Below are positions 53,664 to 62,153 of a stretch of 64,000 nt of DNA, piece after piece. The DNA lies in NCBI GenBank assembly GCA_934533075.1, contig CAKTBJ010000007.1:21201-85200 (forward strand). The letters are read 5' to 3'. The notes beneath the pieces are model-generated. The model was not told where the DNA came from, did no database searches, and saw only the letters and a list, made by a program, of their open reading frames with translations. A program made the position numbers and the translations under genes. Each line of letters opens with the position of its first letter. Position 1 is the stretch's first letter. The stretch is from an uncultured Paracoccus sp. GTDB lineage: Bacteria; Pseudomonadota; Alphaproteobacteria; Rhodobacterales; Rhodobacteraceae.

Positions 53664-54596
53664 ATGGCCAAACGATACGGTGGCCGCTATTCCCCCGATT
53701 CCGCCGGACGCGCGGCGGAGGCCCGGCCCCTGCGCCCGCCGCGCCCCTCCGACGCGCCGCGCGTGCCGCGCACCGGCCGCACCATCGCCATCACGCTGGC
53801 GGCCTCGCCGCTGCTGCTGGGCGCGTTCATGGGCGACGCGCTGCATATGGGCCGCAACTTCGCCGGCTTCGCCATCATCGCCTTCGCCATGTTCCTGACC
53901 CGCGAGGGGCTGGCGGCCGAGGCCGCCTACGACGCCCGCCGCGTCAGCCGCCGCCCGGCCATCCCGCGCAAGCTGTTCGGCATGGTGCTGACCGGGCTGG
54001 GCCTCGCCGTCTCGGCCTACGAGCCGGGGGCGGGCTTGGCCGCGCCGCTGGTCCTGGGCGTCATCGGGGCGGTGCTGCACCGGATGGGCTTCGGCGGCGA
54101 CCCGATGCGCGACAAGGGCATGGAGGGGTTTGACGGCATCCAGCAGGACCGGGTGATCCGCATCACCGAGGAGGGCGAGGCCCATCTGAAGGCGATGACC
54201 GACGCCGCGCTGCGCCTGCGCGACCGCCAGCTTGAAACCCGCATCGCCAGCTTCGCCGCCACCGCGCGCGAGCTGTTCCGCAACGTGCAGGACAATCCGG
54301 CATCGCTGGCCCCGGCGCGACGCTATCTGGGCGTCTATCTGCTGGGCGCCCGCGATGCGACGGTGAAATTCGCCGACCAATATGCCAGCCAGCCCGACCC
54401 GGCGGCGCGCGCGGCGATGCGCAAGGATTACGAGGCGCTGCTGGCCGACCTGGAGGCGAACTTCACCGCCCGCTCGAAGGCCGTCCTGGAGGGCGGTCGC
54501 GAGGATCTGGACATCGAGGTTCAGGTGCTGCGCGACCGGCTGGCCCGCGAAGGCGTGCGGGTGCCGGCCAACGGGGAAACACCCCGGAACGAATAG
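53664..54596 (+). CDS. XpaC-family (5-bromo-4-chloroindolyl phosphate hydrolysis) protein
   Basis: Unknown function; the family name comes from a phenotype in Bacillus. It has 310 aa from the ATG at 53664 (MAKRYGGRYSPDSAGRAAEA), which has AAAGGAGG 6 nt upstream. Another in-frame ATG at 53562 would add 34 residues with a membrane helix (SRTFWLVALAIYVAWLTARP). Two transmembrane segments follow a Pro/Arg-rich stretch (about 45-75 and 108-130), then a long helical cytoplasmic domain (TEEGEAHLKAMTDAALRLRD, LGVYLLGARDATVKFADQYA). XpaC/TelA-related proteins are often encoded together in this class; no telA is seen here. Confidence 0.75.
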   Translation: MAKRYGGRYSPDSAGRAAEARPLRPPRPSDAPRVPRTGRTIAITLAASPLLLGAFMGDALHMGRNFAGFAIIAFAMFLTREGLAAEAAYDARRVSRRPAIPRKLFGMVLTGLGLAVSAYEPGAGLAAPLVLGVIGAVLHRMGFGGDPMRDKGMEGFDGIQQDRVIRITEEGEAHLKAMTDAALRLRDRQLETRIASFAATARELFRNVQDNPASLAPARRYLGVYLLGARDATVKFADQYASQPDPAARAAMRKDYEALLADLEANFTARSKAVLEGGREDLDIEVQVLRDRLAREGVRVPANGETPRNE

Positions 54597-54899
54597 GGGC
54601 GCCGCCTGCCGGCCTCGCACCATCATGTCGCAGGGCGGCACCGGCCCGGCCCGGTGCCGGCCGGTCTTTCCCCGACACGTTCGCCGGCACCCCGAGGACA
54701 GGGAACGGTTTTTCCCTGCATCCCGCCTTGCCGACGACAGCATCCGCAGAACGGAACCTTGCGACCCGCCGGACTCACCCCGGCCTGCGAGACGCCGACG
54801 GACATGAGATCGCGGCAGGCACCGGCAAGGCTGGTGAGACCGAACGGGCCTGACGGCCGCTTCCAGTCTTTCTTCTTCGCGGCGCGGCGTGGGCTGCCC

Positions 54900-54951
54900 G
54901 ACTTACCCACCCCCTCCGACTCCTTTGGGGGTCTCCGGGCGTGGATAAGTC
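54900..54951 (-). repeat. dispersed hairpin repeat, copy D
   Basis: 52 nt, inverted. In the common orientation the arms are GACTTATCCAC and GTGGGTAAGTC, as in copy A, while the loop has two more A (CCCCCAAAGGAG). The left flank GTGGGCTGCCC matches copy C. Confidence 0.85.
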
Positions 54952-54999
54952 TGCGTGGGCTGGCTGAACTTACCCATTGCACAGATGGCAAAAGGGGGA

Positions 55000-55023
55000 A
55001 GGTTTGCCCCAAGGGGCAAACCT
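55000..55023. repeat. inverted repeat in the truA upstream region
   Basis: AGGTTTGCCCC (55000-55010), AA, then GGGGCAAACCT (55013-55023): an 11-bp perfect inverted repeat. Possibly a transcription terminator or protein-binding site; no T-run follows. Confidence 0.5.
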
Positions 55024-55589
55024 GCGCTGCCGCCCGGCCCGTGCTGGGGGCACCACCTCGCTCTTGGCTGAGAACCTGCAATTGTCCCGGCTGCCCCTGC
55101 ATGGTCTGCATGGGCACCGCTGTCGCTTGGCCCTGCAACGCATTGCGAAGCTGCCATCTTGCCATGCGACACCACGGCCTTGCCTTGCGAGGCAACCCCG
55201 GCTCTGCGCCGCATCCCCTTTTCTTCTTCCTGCTAGAAACCTGGAGAGCAGTGCCTGGGGTGCGGGGGCGGCGAGCGCCCCGCCGTGCGGACCCAACAGG
55301 GGCCGCACAACGAAGAAAACAAGGCGCGCACCTGCGCGCTCTGCTTGGCCGCCAACAGGCGGCCTTCTTCCGCAAGATCGCCCTGCGGCCCTTCATCCTG
55401 CACCTGCCCAGCCTCGATTACCGGGGCGACCCCACCCCACGGGCTGGCGCCGGCACAGGCCGGCGGGGGCTGAAGGGGCCTCGATGGCCCCATCAGCCCC
55501 TTTCCCCCGGTGATGAGTTTGCTCCCTCCCCTTGCGCCGCCACCGCCTTGCGCCCTATCGGGTGGCATTCACACCAAGACGACAGGCCC

Positions 55590-56405
55590 ATGCCCCGCTT
55601 TGCCCTGCTCATCGAATATGACGGCACGCCGTTCTCCGGCTGGCAGGCGCAGGCCGACCGGCCTTCGGTGCAGGGCGCCGTCGAGGCGGCCCTGGCCCGG
55701 CTCGATCCCGGCTTCTCGGCGGGGGCGCGGATCGCGGCGGCGGGGCGGACCGATGCCGGGGTGCATGCCACCGCGCAGACCGCCCATGCCGACCTGCTGC
55801 GCGACTGGGACCCCTTCCGGCTGGCCGAGGCGCTGAACGCGCATCTGCGCCCGCATCCCGTCGCCATCCGCGCCTGCGCCCGCGTGAGCGAGGATTTCCA
55901 CGCCCGCTTCTCGGCCACCGAGCGGCGCTATGTCTTCCGCATTCTCAACCGCCGCGCGCCGCCGGCGCTGGAGGCGGGGCGCGTCTGGCATATCCGCCAC
56001 CCGCTGGACGTGGACCTGATGCGGCAGGGCGCGGCGCATCTGGTCGGGCGACACGATTTCACCACCTTCCGCTCGGTGCTGTGCCAGTCGAACAGCCCGG
56101 TCAAGACGCTGGACGAGATCCGCATCGAGACCATCCCCCTGCCCGACGGGCAGGAGATCCGCCTGCATCTGCGGGCGCGGTCCTTCCTGCACAATCAGGT
56201 GCGCTCGATCACCGGCACGCTGGAGCGGGTGGGGGCCGGCGCGTGGAAGCCGGCGCGCGTGGCCGAGGCGCTGGCGGCACGCGACCGCGCGGCCTGCGGG
56301 CCGGTCTGCCCGCCGCAGGGGCTATACCTGTCGGGCGTGACCTACGACCGCGACCCTTTCGCCGCCCGGCCTGACACCCGGCCCGAGGGCCTGCGCAGCC
56401 GATAG
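55590..56405 (+). CDS. truA: tRNA pseudouridine(38-40) synthase
   Basis: Converts uridine to pseudouridine at positions 38-40 of tRNA anticodon arms. It has 271 aa from the ATG at 55590 ([20 protein letters not shown]). The catalytic aspartate is in [15 protein letters not shown] (about residues 49-63); [10 protein letters not shown] and [17 protein letters not shown] are further TruA motifs. The extra upstream frame (to 54654) is repeat-derived. The last 64 nt overlap the end of the convergent sugar transferase gene. Confidence 0.95.
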   Translation: MPRFALLIEYDGTPFSGWQAQADRPSVQGAVEAALARLDPGFSAGARIAAAGRTDAGVHATAQTAHADLLRDWDPFRLAEALNAHLRPHPVAIRACARVSEDFHARFSATERRYVFRILNRRAPPALEAGRVWHIRHPLDVDLMRQGAAHLVGRHDFTTFRSVLCQSNSPVKTLDEIRIETIPLPDGQEIRLHLRARSFLHNQVRSITGTLERVGAGAWKPARVAEALAARDRAACGPVCPPQGLYLSGVTYDRDPFAARPDTRPEGLRSR

Positions 56406-57148
56406 CTGCGCCGGAAGGGCCGGTCGGGATGCAGCACCACCGTGCGCAGCGTGCTGACGATGATCCACAGGTCCAGCCACAGCGTCCGGTATTCCTGATA
56501 GATCAGGTCGATGCGCGCCTTGGTCGGCAGGCAGCAGCGCAGATAGGTGGCGCGGGTCTCCTGCGCGGTCTTGCAGCGGCGCAGGATGCGGTATTCGTGC
56601 CGGTGATAGATCAGCGTCGCCAGCCCGGTCACGCCCGGCCGGCTGCGCAGCACCTGCGCGAAGATCTCCGGCTCGGCCTGGACCAGTTCGGGCATGGGCG
56701 GGCGGGGACCGACGAAGCTCATGTGCCCGCGCAGGATGTTGAACAGCTGCGGCAATTCGTCCAGCCGGCTGCGGCGCAGGAAATGCCCCAGCGGGGTGAT
56801 TCGCCAATGCTGGTCGGCGCCGGTGACGCCGAACTCGGTATCGGCCGCGACCATCGTGCGGAACTTGATCAGCGGAAAGGCGCGCCGGGGCGAGCACATC
56901 CGCCACTGCACGAACAGGATCGGCCGACCCTGCGCGATCAGCAGCACCAGCGCCACGAGGGCCATCGCGAACCCCAGGGGAATCAGCAGGATAACCGAGA
57001 GAACGATGTCGAAGACGCGCTTGCCCAGCGGCATCCCGAAGCGGTCGGAGAGGGGCTTGCGCGCCGATTCCGGCAGCAGCAGAGGCCGTGCGAAGGGATG
57101 CGGCACATGCGCCGCCCGGATGCGGCTCCAGTCCTGTTCGATCGACAC
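56342..57148 (-). CDS. undecaprenyl-phosphate sugar-1-phosphate transferase family protein
   Basis: Initiates polysaccharide assembly by linking sugar-1-phosphate to undecaprenyl phosphate (bacterial sugar transferase family, ExoY/WcaJ C-terminal domain). It has 268 aa from a GTG at 57148 ([20 protein letters not shown]). One transmembrane helix (residues 45-67) follows [10 protein letters not shown]; the catalytic core has [29 protein letters not shown] and [11 protein letters not shown]. Without the multi-helix N-terminal domain it is ExoY-like. The sugar is unknown. The C-terminal ~20 codons overlap the truA end, and an unusual Arg-rich tail results. Confidence 0.88.
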   Translation of the reverse strand: MSIEQDWSRIRAAHVPHPFARPLLLPESARKPLSDRFGMPLGKRVFDIVLSVILLIPLGFAMALVALVLLIAQGRPILFVQWRMCSPRRAFPLIKFRTMVAADTEFGVTGADQHWRITPLGHFLRRSRLDELPQLFNILRGHMSFVGPRPPMPELVQAEPEIFAQVLRSRPGVTGLATLIYHRHEYRILRRCKTAQETRATYLRCCLPTKARIDLIYQEYRTLWLDLWIIVSTLRTVVLHPDRPFRRSYRLRRPSGRVSGRAAKGSRS

Positions 57149-57338
57149 CAGTTGCTTGCCTTCTGCAATCGCCGGGCCGTTTCTCGACCCGGTTCCCCTG
57201 CCCTTCGGGCAAGGTCGGGGAAACAATGCCCGTTTGCAAGCATGGTTGCACCGCCCACGGTTGAATAATGCCAAGGGTTGTCTGATCGGCAACGATACGC
57301 CAATCTGACCGGACCCCGAGGCGACCGATAGGCGGAAA

Positions 57339-57785
57339 ATGACCAAGTTCCTCGTCCTGCTGGAGGACAGCCAGGAAAGCGTGGTGGCGATACGCTTCGC
57401 CGCCCAGCGCGCGGCAAAGGCAGGCGCCACCGTGACGGTGCTGGCGGTGATCAGCGCCACCGACATCGCCCACGGTCTGGGCGTGGCCGACCTGATGCGC
57501 GCCGAGGCCCGCGAGCAGATCGAGGTCCATTACGACGTTTATGCCAAATGGATGCGCGACCGGCTGCAACTCGCCTCGGAACTGGTGATCCGCGAGGGCG
57601 ATCCGGCCGCCGAACTGATGGGCTTCGTGGCCGACGACCCCGAGGTGGCCATCGTCATCGTCGGCATCGGCAACGAGGCCAGCCCCGTGGTCAAGCGGCT
57701 GATGCGCGATGCCAGCGCCCTGCCCTGCGCGCTGACGCTGGTGCCCTCGGCCCTGTCGACCGAGCGGGTGGACGCGATCAGCTAG
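57339..57785 (+). CDS. universal stress protein (UspA family)
   Basis: A 148-aa UspA-like nucleotide-binding-fold protein. The first strand KFLVLLEDSQESVVAIRFAA and the C-terminal VIVGIGNEASPVVKRLMRDA match the family, though the latter lacks the canonical GxxGxxxxxxxGS ATP-binding glycine pattern, so it may not bind ATP. It is divergent from the sugar transferase gene (190 nt) and 76 nt before nfuA; it could be the first gene of the nfuA-tsaB-rimI group. Confidence 0.85.
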   Translation: MTKFLVLLEDSQESVVAIRFAAQRAAKAGATVTVLAVISATDIAHGLGVADLMRAEAREQIEVHYDVYAKWMRDRLQLASELVIREGDPAAELMGFVADDPEVAIVIVGIGNEASPVVKRLMRDASALPCALTLVPSALSTERVDAIS

Positions 57786-57861
57786 GACGCGCCGCGGCAG
57801 GCCGGACTTGACCGCAGGCGGGCGCGGGACCATATCCATGCCAGCATCCCGGAGGCGCGCC

Positions 57862-58419
57862 ATGTTCATCCAGACCGAAACCACCCCGAACCCCGCCACG
57901 CTGAAATTCCTGCCCGGCCAGCAGGTGATGGCCTCCGGCACCGCCGATTACGCCACGGCCGAGGACGGGATCGGCTCGCCGCTGGCGCGGCGGGTCTTTG
58001 CCGTGCCGGGCGTGACGGCCGTGTTCCTCGGCCATGACTTCGTGACCGTGACCAAGGATGCCGGCGCCGACTGGGACCGCATCAAGCCCGCGATCCTCGG
58101 CGCCATCATGGAGCATTTCCAGTCCGGCGAGCCGGTGCTGACCGGCGCCGCCGACAACGGCCATACCGCGCATGAAGATGGCGAGGATTCCGAAATCATC
58201 GACCAGATCAAGGAGTTGCTGGACACCCGCGTTCGCCCGGCGGTGGCGCAGGATGGCGGCGACATCACCTTCCACGGCTTCGACCGCGGCGTGGTCTACC
58301 TGCACATGAAGGGCGCCTGCTCGGGCTGCCCGTCCTCGACCCTGACGCTGAAGATGGGGATCGAGAACCTGCTGCGCCACTATATCCCCGAGGTCAGCGA
58401 GGTCCGCCCGGTTGCCTGA
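57862..58419 (+). CDS. nfuA: Fe-S cluster scaffold/carrier NfuA-type protein
   Basis: Carries [4Fe-4S] clusters to target enzymes. It has 185 aa from the ATG at 57862, with GGAGG 6 nt upstream. Two domains: N-terminal Nfu_N (MFIQTETTPNPATLKFLPGQ) and C-terminal NifU-like domain with cluster ligands MKGACSGCPSSTLTLKMGIE (CxxC, near residue 151). Length and domain order match alphaproteobacterial/mitochondrial Nfu rather than the E. coli NfuA, which has an A-type domain. tsaB starts 8 nt inside its end. Confidence 0.95.
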   Translation: MFIQTETTPNPATLKFLPGQQVMASGTADYATAEDGIGSPLARRVFAVPGVTAVFLGHDFVTVTKDAGADWDRIKPAILGAIMEHFQSGEPVLTGAADNGHTAHEDGEDSEIIDQIKELLDTRVRPAVAQDGGDITFHGFDRGVVYLHMKGACSGCPSSTLTLKMGIENLLRHYIPEVSEVRPVA

Positions 58420-59050
58420 CACGGCGCCGGACGCGGCGCCCGAGGGGGCGCCGGTCGTCCTCGGCTTCGACTGCTCCGGCCCGTGGTGCGCGGTCGCGGT
58501 GATCCGGGGCGGCGCCGTGCTGGCCTGCGTGCAGGAGGACATGGCGCGCGGCCAGGCCGAGCGGCTGATGCCGCTGGCCGAATCGGTTCTGGCGCAGGCG
58601 GGGGTGGCGTGGCGCGACCTGTCCGCCATCGGCGTCGGCACGGGACCGGGCAATTTCACCGGCATCCGCATCGCCGTGGCCGCCGCGCGCGGGCTGGCGC
58701 TGTCGCTGGACGTTCCCGCCATCGGCGTCGGCGCCTGCGAGGCCGCCGCCTTCGCCCTGCCCCGCCCCTGCCGCGTGATCCTGCCCGCCCGCGCGGGGGA
58801 TGTGTTCTGGCAGGACTTCGCCACCGACGACCTGCCCGCCGCCCCCGGCCTGCCCGCGCAGGGCCGGCCCGAGGCCATCCCCGCCGGCCCGCCCCTGCGC
58901 AGCCCCGCGGTGCCGCTGGCCGAGGCCGTGGCCCGCATCGCCTTGCGGCGTCTGCCCTTGGCGCCGCTGCCGCGCCCGGCGCCGATCTATCTGCGCCCGG
59001 CCGATGCCGCGCCGCCCGCCGACCCGCCGCCGCGGATTCTGGCGGAATGA
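58412..59050 (+). CDS. tsaB: tRNA threonylcarbamoyladenosine biosynthesis protein TsaB
   Basis: Partner of TsaD in N6-threonylcarbamoyladenosine (t6A) formation on tRNA. It has 212 aa from a TTG at 58412 that overlaps the nfuA stop; GAGG lies about 9 nt before. The ASKHA-fold motif GFDCSGPWCAVAVIRGG and GVGTGPGNFTGIRIAVAAAR are the diagnostic segments. A Pro/Ala-rich C-terminus ends it. It is followed by rimI with a 4-nt ATGA overlap; tsaB-rimI is a common pair. Confidence 0.93.
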   Translation: MPDTAPDAAPEGAPVVLGFDCSGPWCAVAVIRGGAVLACVQEDMARGQAERLMPLAESVLAQAGVAWRDLSAIGVGTGPGNFTGIRIAVAAARGLALSLDVPAIGVGACEAAAFALPRPCRVILPARAGDVFWQDFATDDLPAAPGLPAQGRPEAIPAGPPLRSPAVPLAEAVARIALRRLPLAPLPRPAPIYLRPADAAPPADPPPRILAE

Positions 59051-59457
59051 GCGATCCCGAGGCGCTGGCCGCCCTGCATGCCGCCTGCTTCGCCACCCAT
59101 CCCGCCCCCTGGCCGGCCAGCGGCTTTCGCGACCTGCTGGCGGACCCGAAGACCTTCGTGATCGAGGCGCCGGGCGCCTTTCTCGCCGGGCGCGTGGTGG
59201 CGGGCGAGGCGGAGCTGCTGACCCTCGCCACCGCGCCCCATGCCCGCCGGCAGGGGCTGGCGCGGCGGCTGCTGGCGCGGTTCGACGCCGAATCCGCGGC
59301 CCGCAACGCCGCCGCCGCCTTTCTGGAGGTGGCCGAGGACAACGCCCCCGCCCGCGCGCTTTACGCCGGTGCCGGCTGGCGCGCGGTGGGCCGGCGGCCG
59401 CGCTATTACGGCCCGGTGGCGGCGCTGATCCTGCGCAAGGACCTTGCCGCCGCCTGA
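59047..59457 (+). CDS. rimI: [ribosomal protein S18]-alanine N-acetyltransferase
   Basis: GNAT acetyltransferase of ribosomal protein S18, 136 aa from the ATG at 59047 that overlaps the tsaB stop (ATGA). The acetyl-CoA motif is ATAPHARRQGLARRLLARFD (residues 62-81) and the NxxAxxLYxxxGW-like motif NAPARALYAGAGWRAVGRRP follows, with RxRYYG near the end. RimI and TsaB often occur together. No oddity seen. Confidence 0.9.
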   Translation: MSDPEALAALHAACFATHPAPWPASGFRDLLADPKTFVIEAPGAFLAGRVVAGEAELLTLATAPHARRQGLARRLLARFDAESAARNAAAAFLEVAEDNAPARALYAGAGWRAVGRRPRYYGPVAALILRKDLAAA

Positions 59458-59485
59458 CCCTTGCGTCACGCGGCCACGCAACCCC

Positions 59486-59514
59486 TTGACCCTCCGCCGG
59501 TGCTTTGCGCTAAT
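59486..59514 (+). promoter_or_regulatory. candidate promoter of the BMP transporter operon
   Basis: TTGACC (59486-59491) and GCTAAT (59509-59514) are spaced by 17 nt. A palindrome GGGGCGG/CCGCCCC (about 59527-59547) and a GGGGAG ribosome site before the ATG at 59572 follow. Confidence 0.5.
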
Positions 59515-59571
59515 CGCCGTATCAACGGGGGGCGGCCACCCCGCCCCTGAAAAACAACGGGGAGTCGTTCC

Positions 59572-60561
59572 ATGAGTTTCGCGCGTTTCCTGACCTCGGG
59601 GGCGATGGCGCTGGCGCTGTCGGGCACCGCCGCGCTGGCCGAGCCGGCGCTGATCTTCGACCTTGGCGGCAAGTTCGACAAGTCCTTCAACGAGGCCGCC
59701 TATACCGGCGCCCAGCGCTGGGTCGAGGAAACCGGCGGCACCTACAAGGAGCTGGAGATGCAATCCGAGGCCCAGCGCGAGCAGGCGCTGCGCCGGCTGG
59801 CGCAATCGGGCGCCAATCCCATCGTGATGACCGGCTTTGCCTTCGGCGACGTGCTGACCAAGATCGCGCCCTCCTTCCCCGACACCCGCTTCGTCATCAT
59901 CGACGCGGTGGTGGACGCGCCGAACGTGCAATCGGTGATCTTCGCCGAGGATCAGGGCAGCTATCTGGCCGGGATCGCGGCGGCGATGGCCTCGCAGACC
60001 GGCACCGTCGGCTTCATCGGCGGCATGGACATCCCGCTGATCCGCAAGTTCGGCTGCGGCTATGCGCAGGGCGTCAAGGCCACCAACCCGGAGGCGGTGG
60101 TGGTCCAGAACATGACCGGCACCACGCCGGCGGCATGGAACGACCCGGTGCGCGGCGGCGAGCTGGCCAAGGTCCAGCAATCGCAGAAGGCCGACGTGAT
60201 CTATGCCGCTGCCGGCGGCACCGGCATCGGCGTGTTGCAGGCCGCCGCCGACATGGGCATCCTGTCCATCGGCGTGGACAGCAACCAGAACCACCTGCAT
60301 CCGGGGCAGGTGCTGACCTCGATGATCAAGCGCGTGGACGTGTCCGTCTATGACGCCTTCATCGCCGGCGAGGCGGTCGAGCCGGGCGTGAAGATCATGG
60401 ACCTTGCCGCCAGCGGCGTCGGGCTGGCCATCGACGACAACAACAAGGACCTGATGACGCCCGAGATCCTGGCCGCCATCGAGGCCGCCAGCGCCGGCAT
60501 CGCCGACGGCTCGATCCAGGTGCATGACTATACCGTGGACAATAGTTGCCCGGTCGAGTGA
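59572..60561 (+). CDS. BMP family ABC transporter substrate-binding protein
   Basis: Periplasmic binding protein of the basic membrane protein (BMP/PnrA) family, which binds nucleosides in studied members. It has 329 aa; a signal peptide ends in AALA near residue 23. The N-terminus of the mature protein ALIFDLGGKFDKSFNEAAYT is diagnostic (GGxxDxSFN). The DxGxxDQSFN-like loop and later IYAAAGGTGIGVLQAA and VDSNQNHLHPGQVLTSM are typical. First gene of the operon; its stop overlaps the ATPase start (TGATG). Confidence 0.93.
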   Translation: MSFARFLTSGAMALALSGTAALAEPALIFDLGGKFDKSFNEAAYTGAQRWVEETGGTYKELEMQSEAQREQALRRLAQSGANPIVMTGFAFGDVLTKIAPSFPDTRFVIIDAVVDAPNVQSVIFAEDQGSYLAGIAAAMASQTGTVGFIGGMDIPLIRKFGCGYAQGVKATNPEAVVVQNMTGTTPAAWNDPVRGGELAKVQQSQKADVIYAAAGGTGIGVLQAAADMGILSIGVDSNQNHLHPGQVLTSMIKRVDVSVYDAFIAGEAVEPGVKIMDLAASGVGLAIDDNNKDLMTPEILAAIEAASAGIADGSIQVHDYTVDNSCPVE

Positions 60562-62153
60562 TGGCGCCCGCCGCCGCGACACGGGCCGGGGCGGCCTCCG
60601 CCCCGCCGCCCGCATCCGGGGCGGCGCCCCCGGCCATCGAACTGCGCGGCATATCCAAGGCGTTCGGGCCGGTGCAGGCCAATCGCGGCATCGACCTGAC
60701 GGTGCCGCGCGGCACCATCCACGGCATCGTGGGCGAGAACGGCGCCGGCAAATCCACGCTGATGTCGATCCTCTACGGCTTCTACCGCCCCGATTCGGGC
60801 GAAATCCGCGTCAATGGCCACAGCGCCGAGATCACCGACAGCCAGGCCGCCATCCGCGCCGGCATCGGCATGGTCTTCCAGCATTTCAAGCTGGTGCAGA
60901 ACTTCACCGTGCTGGAAAACGTCATCCTCGGGGCCGAGGACGGGCGGCTGCTGCGCCCCTCGCTGGCGCGGGCGCGGCGCGAGCTGGCGCATCTGTCGCA
61001 GGAATACGGCCTCGCGGTCGATCCCGATGCGCTGGTCGAGGACCTTTCCGTGGGCCACCAGCAGCGGGTGGAGATCCTCAAGGCGCTGTATCGCCGCGCC
61101 GACATCCTGATCCTGGACGAGCCGACCGGCGTGCTGACCCCGGCCGAGGCCGATCACCTGTTCCGCATCCTCGAAGGGCTGCGGGCCGAGGGCAAGACGA
61201 TCATCCTCATCACCCACAAGCTGCGCGAGATCATGGCGATCACCGACAGCGTGTCGGTGATGCGGCGCGGCCGGATGGTGGCGCATTTCCGCACGGCGGA
61301 CACCACGCGCGAGGACCTGGCCGAGGCGATGGTCGGCCGCAAGGTGCTGCTGCGGGTCGAGAAGGCCCCCGCCCGCCCCGGCCCGGTGGTTCTGGCCACG
61401 CATGATCTGTCGCTGACCGACGCGACGGGGGTGGCGCGGCTGTCGGGCGTCTCGCTGGACTTGCGGGCGGGCGAGATCCACGGCCTCGCCGGGGTCAGCG
61501 GCAACGGCCAGACGGAATTGTTGCAGATCCTCGGCGGCTACCCGCCCGAGGATGCGCGCCTCAGCGGCCGCCTGACGCTGAACGGCGCCGACCTGCCGCT
61601 GGCCGGGCGCGGCGGCGACGGGGCGGCGCGCCGGCGGGCCGGCATCGCCCATATCCCCGAGGACCGCCAGACCGAGGGCCTGATCATGGACTTCGCGGCC
61701 TGGGAGAACACGGTCTTCGGCTATCAGGACGCGCCGGAATACGGCAACGGCCCGCTGATGGACCGCGCCGCCATCCGTGCCGACGCGCAGGCCAAGGCCG
61801 AGGGCTATGACCTGCGCCCGGCGAATATCGAGCTGCCGGCGCGCAGCTTTTCCGGCGGCAACCAGCAGAAGATCGTCGTCGCGCGCGAGATCGAGCGCAA
61901 CCCCCTGGTCCTGCTGGTCGGCCAGCCGACGCGGGGCGTGGACATCGGCGCCATCGAGTTCATCCACCGCCGGCTGATCGCCCTGCGCGACGCGGGTTGC
62001 GCGATCCTGCTGGTCTCGGTCGAGCTGGACGAGATCATGGCGCTGTCGGACCGCATCACCGTGATCTGCGGCGGCGCGCTGATGGGCAGCCGCCGCCCCG
62101 ACGAGACCGATATGCGAGAGCTGGGCATGATGATGGCGGGGGCGGCGGACTGA
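60561..62153 (+). CDS. BMP-type ABC transporter ATP-binding protein (two ATPase domains)
   Basis: Tandem-ATPase subunit as in sugar and nucleoside importers, 530 aa from the ATG at 60561. Domain 1: Walker A GENGAGKSTLM, signature LSVGHQQRVE, Walker B ILILDEPTGVLTP. Domain 2 has a degenerate Walker A (GVSGNGQTELL, no lysine), signature SFSGGNQQKIVV and a Walker B lacking the catalytic DE pair (LLVGQPTRGVD), so only the first domain probably hydrolyses ATP; this asymmetry is usual in the YufO/RbsA-like group. The first ~30 residues are low-complexity. Confidence 0.93.
   Translation: MAPAAATRAGAASAPPPASGAAPPAIELRGISKAFGPVQANRGIDLTVPRGTIHGIVGENGAGKSTLMSILYGFYRPDSGEIRVNGHSAEITDSQAAIRAGIGMVFQHFKLVQNFTVLENVILGAEDGRLLRPSLARARRELAHLSQEYGLAVDPDALVEDLSVGHQQRVEILKALYRRADILILDEPTGVLTPAEADHLFRILEGLRAEGKTIILITHKLREIMAITDSVSVMRRGRMVAHFRTADTTREDLAEAMVGRKVLLRVEKAPARPGPVVLATHDLSLTDATGVARLSGVSLDLRAGEIHGLAGVSGNGQTELLQILGGYPPEDARLSGRLTLNGADLPLAGRGGDGAARRRAGIAHIPEDRQTEGLIMDFAAWENTVFGYQDAPEYGNGPLMDRAAIRADAQAKAEGYDLRPANIELPARSFSGGNQQKIVVAREIERNPLVLLVGQPTRGVDIGAIEFIHRRLIALRDAGCAILLVSVELDEIMALSDRITVICGGALMGSRRPDETDMRELGMMMAGAAD

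Larger units (their letters stand above)
54597..55589. other. 1 kb gene-free region before truA
   Basis: 993 nt without a recognisable gene. It has inverted copy D of the hairpin family (54900-54951), a 24-nt near-perfect palindrome (55000-55023), and a partial copy of the GC-rich repeat near 55023-55045. The stretch 55050-55350 is less GC-rich than usual here. Open frames on both strands (e.g. 257 codons on minus from 55396) are not gene-like. Confidence 0.6.
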
